From JBBIKU01 sp037445245 (GTDB taxonomy: Bacteria > Chloroflexota > Anaerolineae > Anaerolineales > Anaerolineaceae), in assembly GCA_037445245.1 (NCBI GenBank), contig JBBIKU010000154.1:1-5290 (forward strand): a DNA stretch of 5,290 nt. The letters are read 5' to 3'. Below, piece after piece: positions 5,096 to 5,290 of the stretch (position 1 is the stretch's first letter; every line of letters starts with the position of its first letter). The notes beneath the pieces are model-generated. The model was given only the letters and a program-made list of their open reading frames with translations, did not search any database and had not been told where the DNA came from. The translations under genes were made by a program, and so were the position numbers.

Positions 5096-5290
5096 TGGTC
5101 ACCTATAGTTTTCCGGAGGTCTTCTTCGGGAACGATCCAGGTGATGTGATCGCGTTGAACCAGCATGAATTCGGTATGGTAAAGGGGCTTTCCGTCCGTG
5201 CCGTAAACGGTTGCCTCGGTAACGGCGATGAATCGCTCAGATTGATTGACCTCATCTTTGAGGCGGGTGTTCTGGCGCACATGCAGCAGC
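5092..5290 (-). CDS. Small protein of unknown function upstream of cpaF (C-terminal part; start outside window)
   Basis: The frame is open to the right window edge. The last 65 residues are visible, beginning LLHVRQNTRLKDEVNQ and ending EEDLRKTIGDQ. A GTG at 5278-5280 could serve as a start, but no Shine-Dalgarno precedes it and the coding pattern continues upstream, so the gene is probably cut by the window edge. The visible part is soluble and looks mostly beta-stranded: alternating hydrophobic residues in RFIAVTEATVYG, then a DGKP turn, YHTEFMLVQRDHITWIVPEE, and a short helical tail. There are no cysteines and no membrane segment. Its TGA overlaps the cpaF ATG by four bases, so the two are co-transcribed and translationally coupled. 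I recall small proteins of this look next to cpaF in other Chloroflexota but cannot verify a family. No function is assigned; a role with the secretion ATPase is a guess from context. Confidence 0.72.
   Translation of the reverse strand, partial: LLHVRQNTRLKDEVNQSERFIAVTEATVYGTDGKPLYHTEFMLVQRDHITWIVPEEDLRKTIGDQ
5099..5104 (-). promoter_or_regulatory. Shine-Dalgarno of cpaF
   Basis: The minus strand reads AGGTGA, with the AGG core six bases before the cpaF ATG at 5095. It lies within the last codons of the upstream small gene, consistent with coupled translation. Confidence 0.7.

Overview
The window is a compactly packed stretch of bacterial chromosome, somewhat over half G+C by eye. It carries six protein genes: four complete and intact, plus one cut by each window edge. 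I see no tRNA, rRNA, CRISPR array, insertion sequence or phage gene. A Tad/Cpa-type secretion ATPase preceded by a small conserved-looking protein, a double-XRE regulator with an extra C-terminal helical region, and a membrane-anchored DsbA-like protein would together fit a Chloroflexota (Anaerolineae-like) genome. That placement comes from recalled family resemblance, not from a search.

Layout, left to right. Positions 2-703 (+) hold a DUF554-type integral membrane protein lacking only its first few codons. All other genes are on the minus strand and read from the right edge leftward: the 3' part of a small unrecognised protein (5092-5290), the CpaF/TadA ATPase (3779-5095, overlapping the former by 4 bases), a protein with two XRE helix-turn-helix domains (2981-3661), a four-repeat TPR protein (2433-2972), a GNAT acetyltransferase (1484-2335) and a membrane-anchored DsbA/thioredoxin-fold protein (705-1397). 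The last converges on the DUF554 gene with one base between the stop codons.

Transcription units inferred from sequence. (a) The small protein and cpaF are translationally coupled. (b) The HTH and TPR genes are 8 bases apart and follow an extended -10 promoter (TGCTATAAT) in the 117-base gap after cpaF. A weak intrinsic terminator sits directly after the TPR gene. (c) The GNAT gene has a leader with no Shine-Dalgarno sequence. (d) The DsbA-like gene has a good candidate promoter and a near-perfect Shine-Dalgarno sequence.

How the genes may work together. CpaF would power assembly of a Tad/Flp-type pilus or a related type II/IV secretion machine. The DsbA-like protein would handle disulfides in exported proteins. 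The HTH-TPR pair looks like a small regulatory module. Nothing in the sequence proves that these units share a pathway. The window is mostly ordinary housekeeping and accessory sequence. The observations most worth a second look are the HTH-TPR unit with its dyad-bearing leader, the small protein coupled to cpaF, the absence of tadB/tadC directly after cpaF, and the apparently duplicated but half-degenerate GNAT protein.
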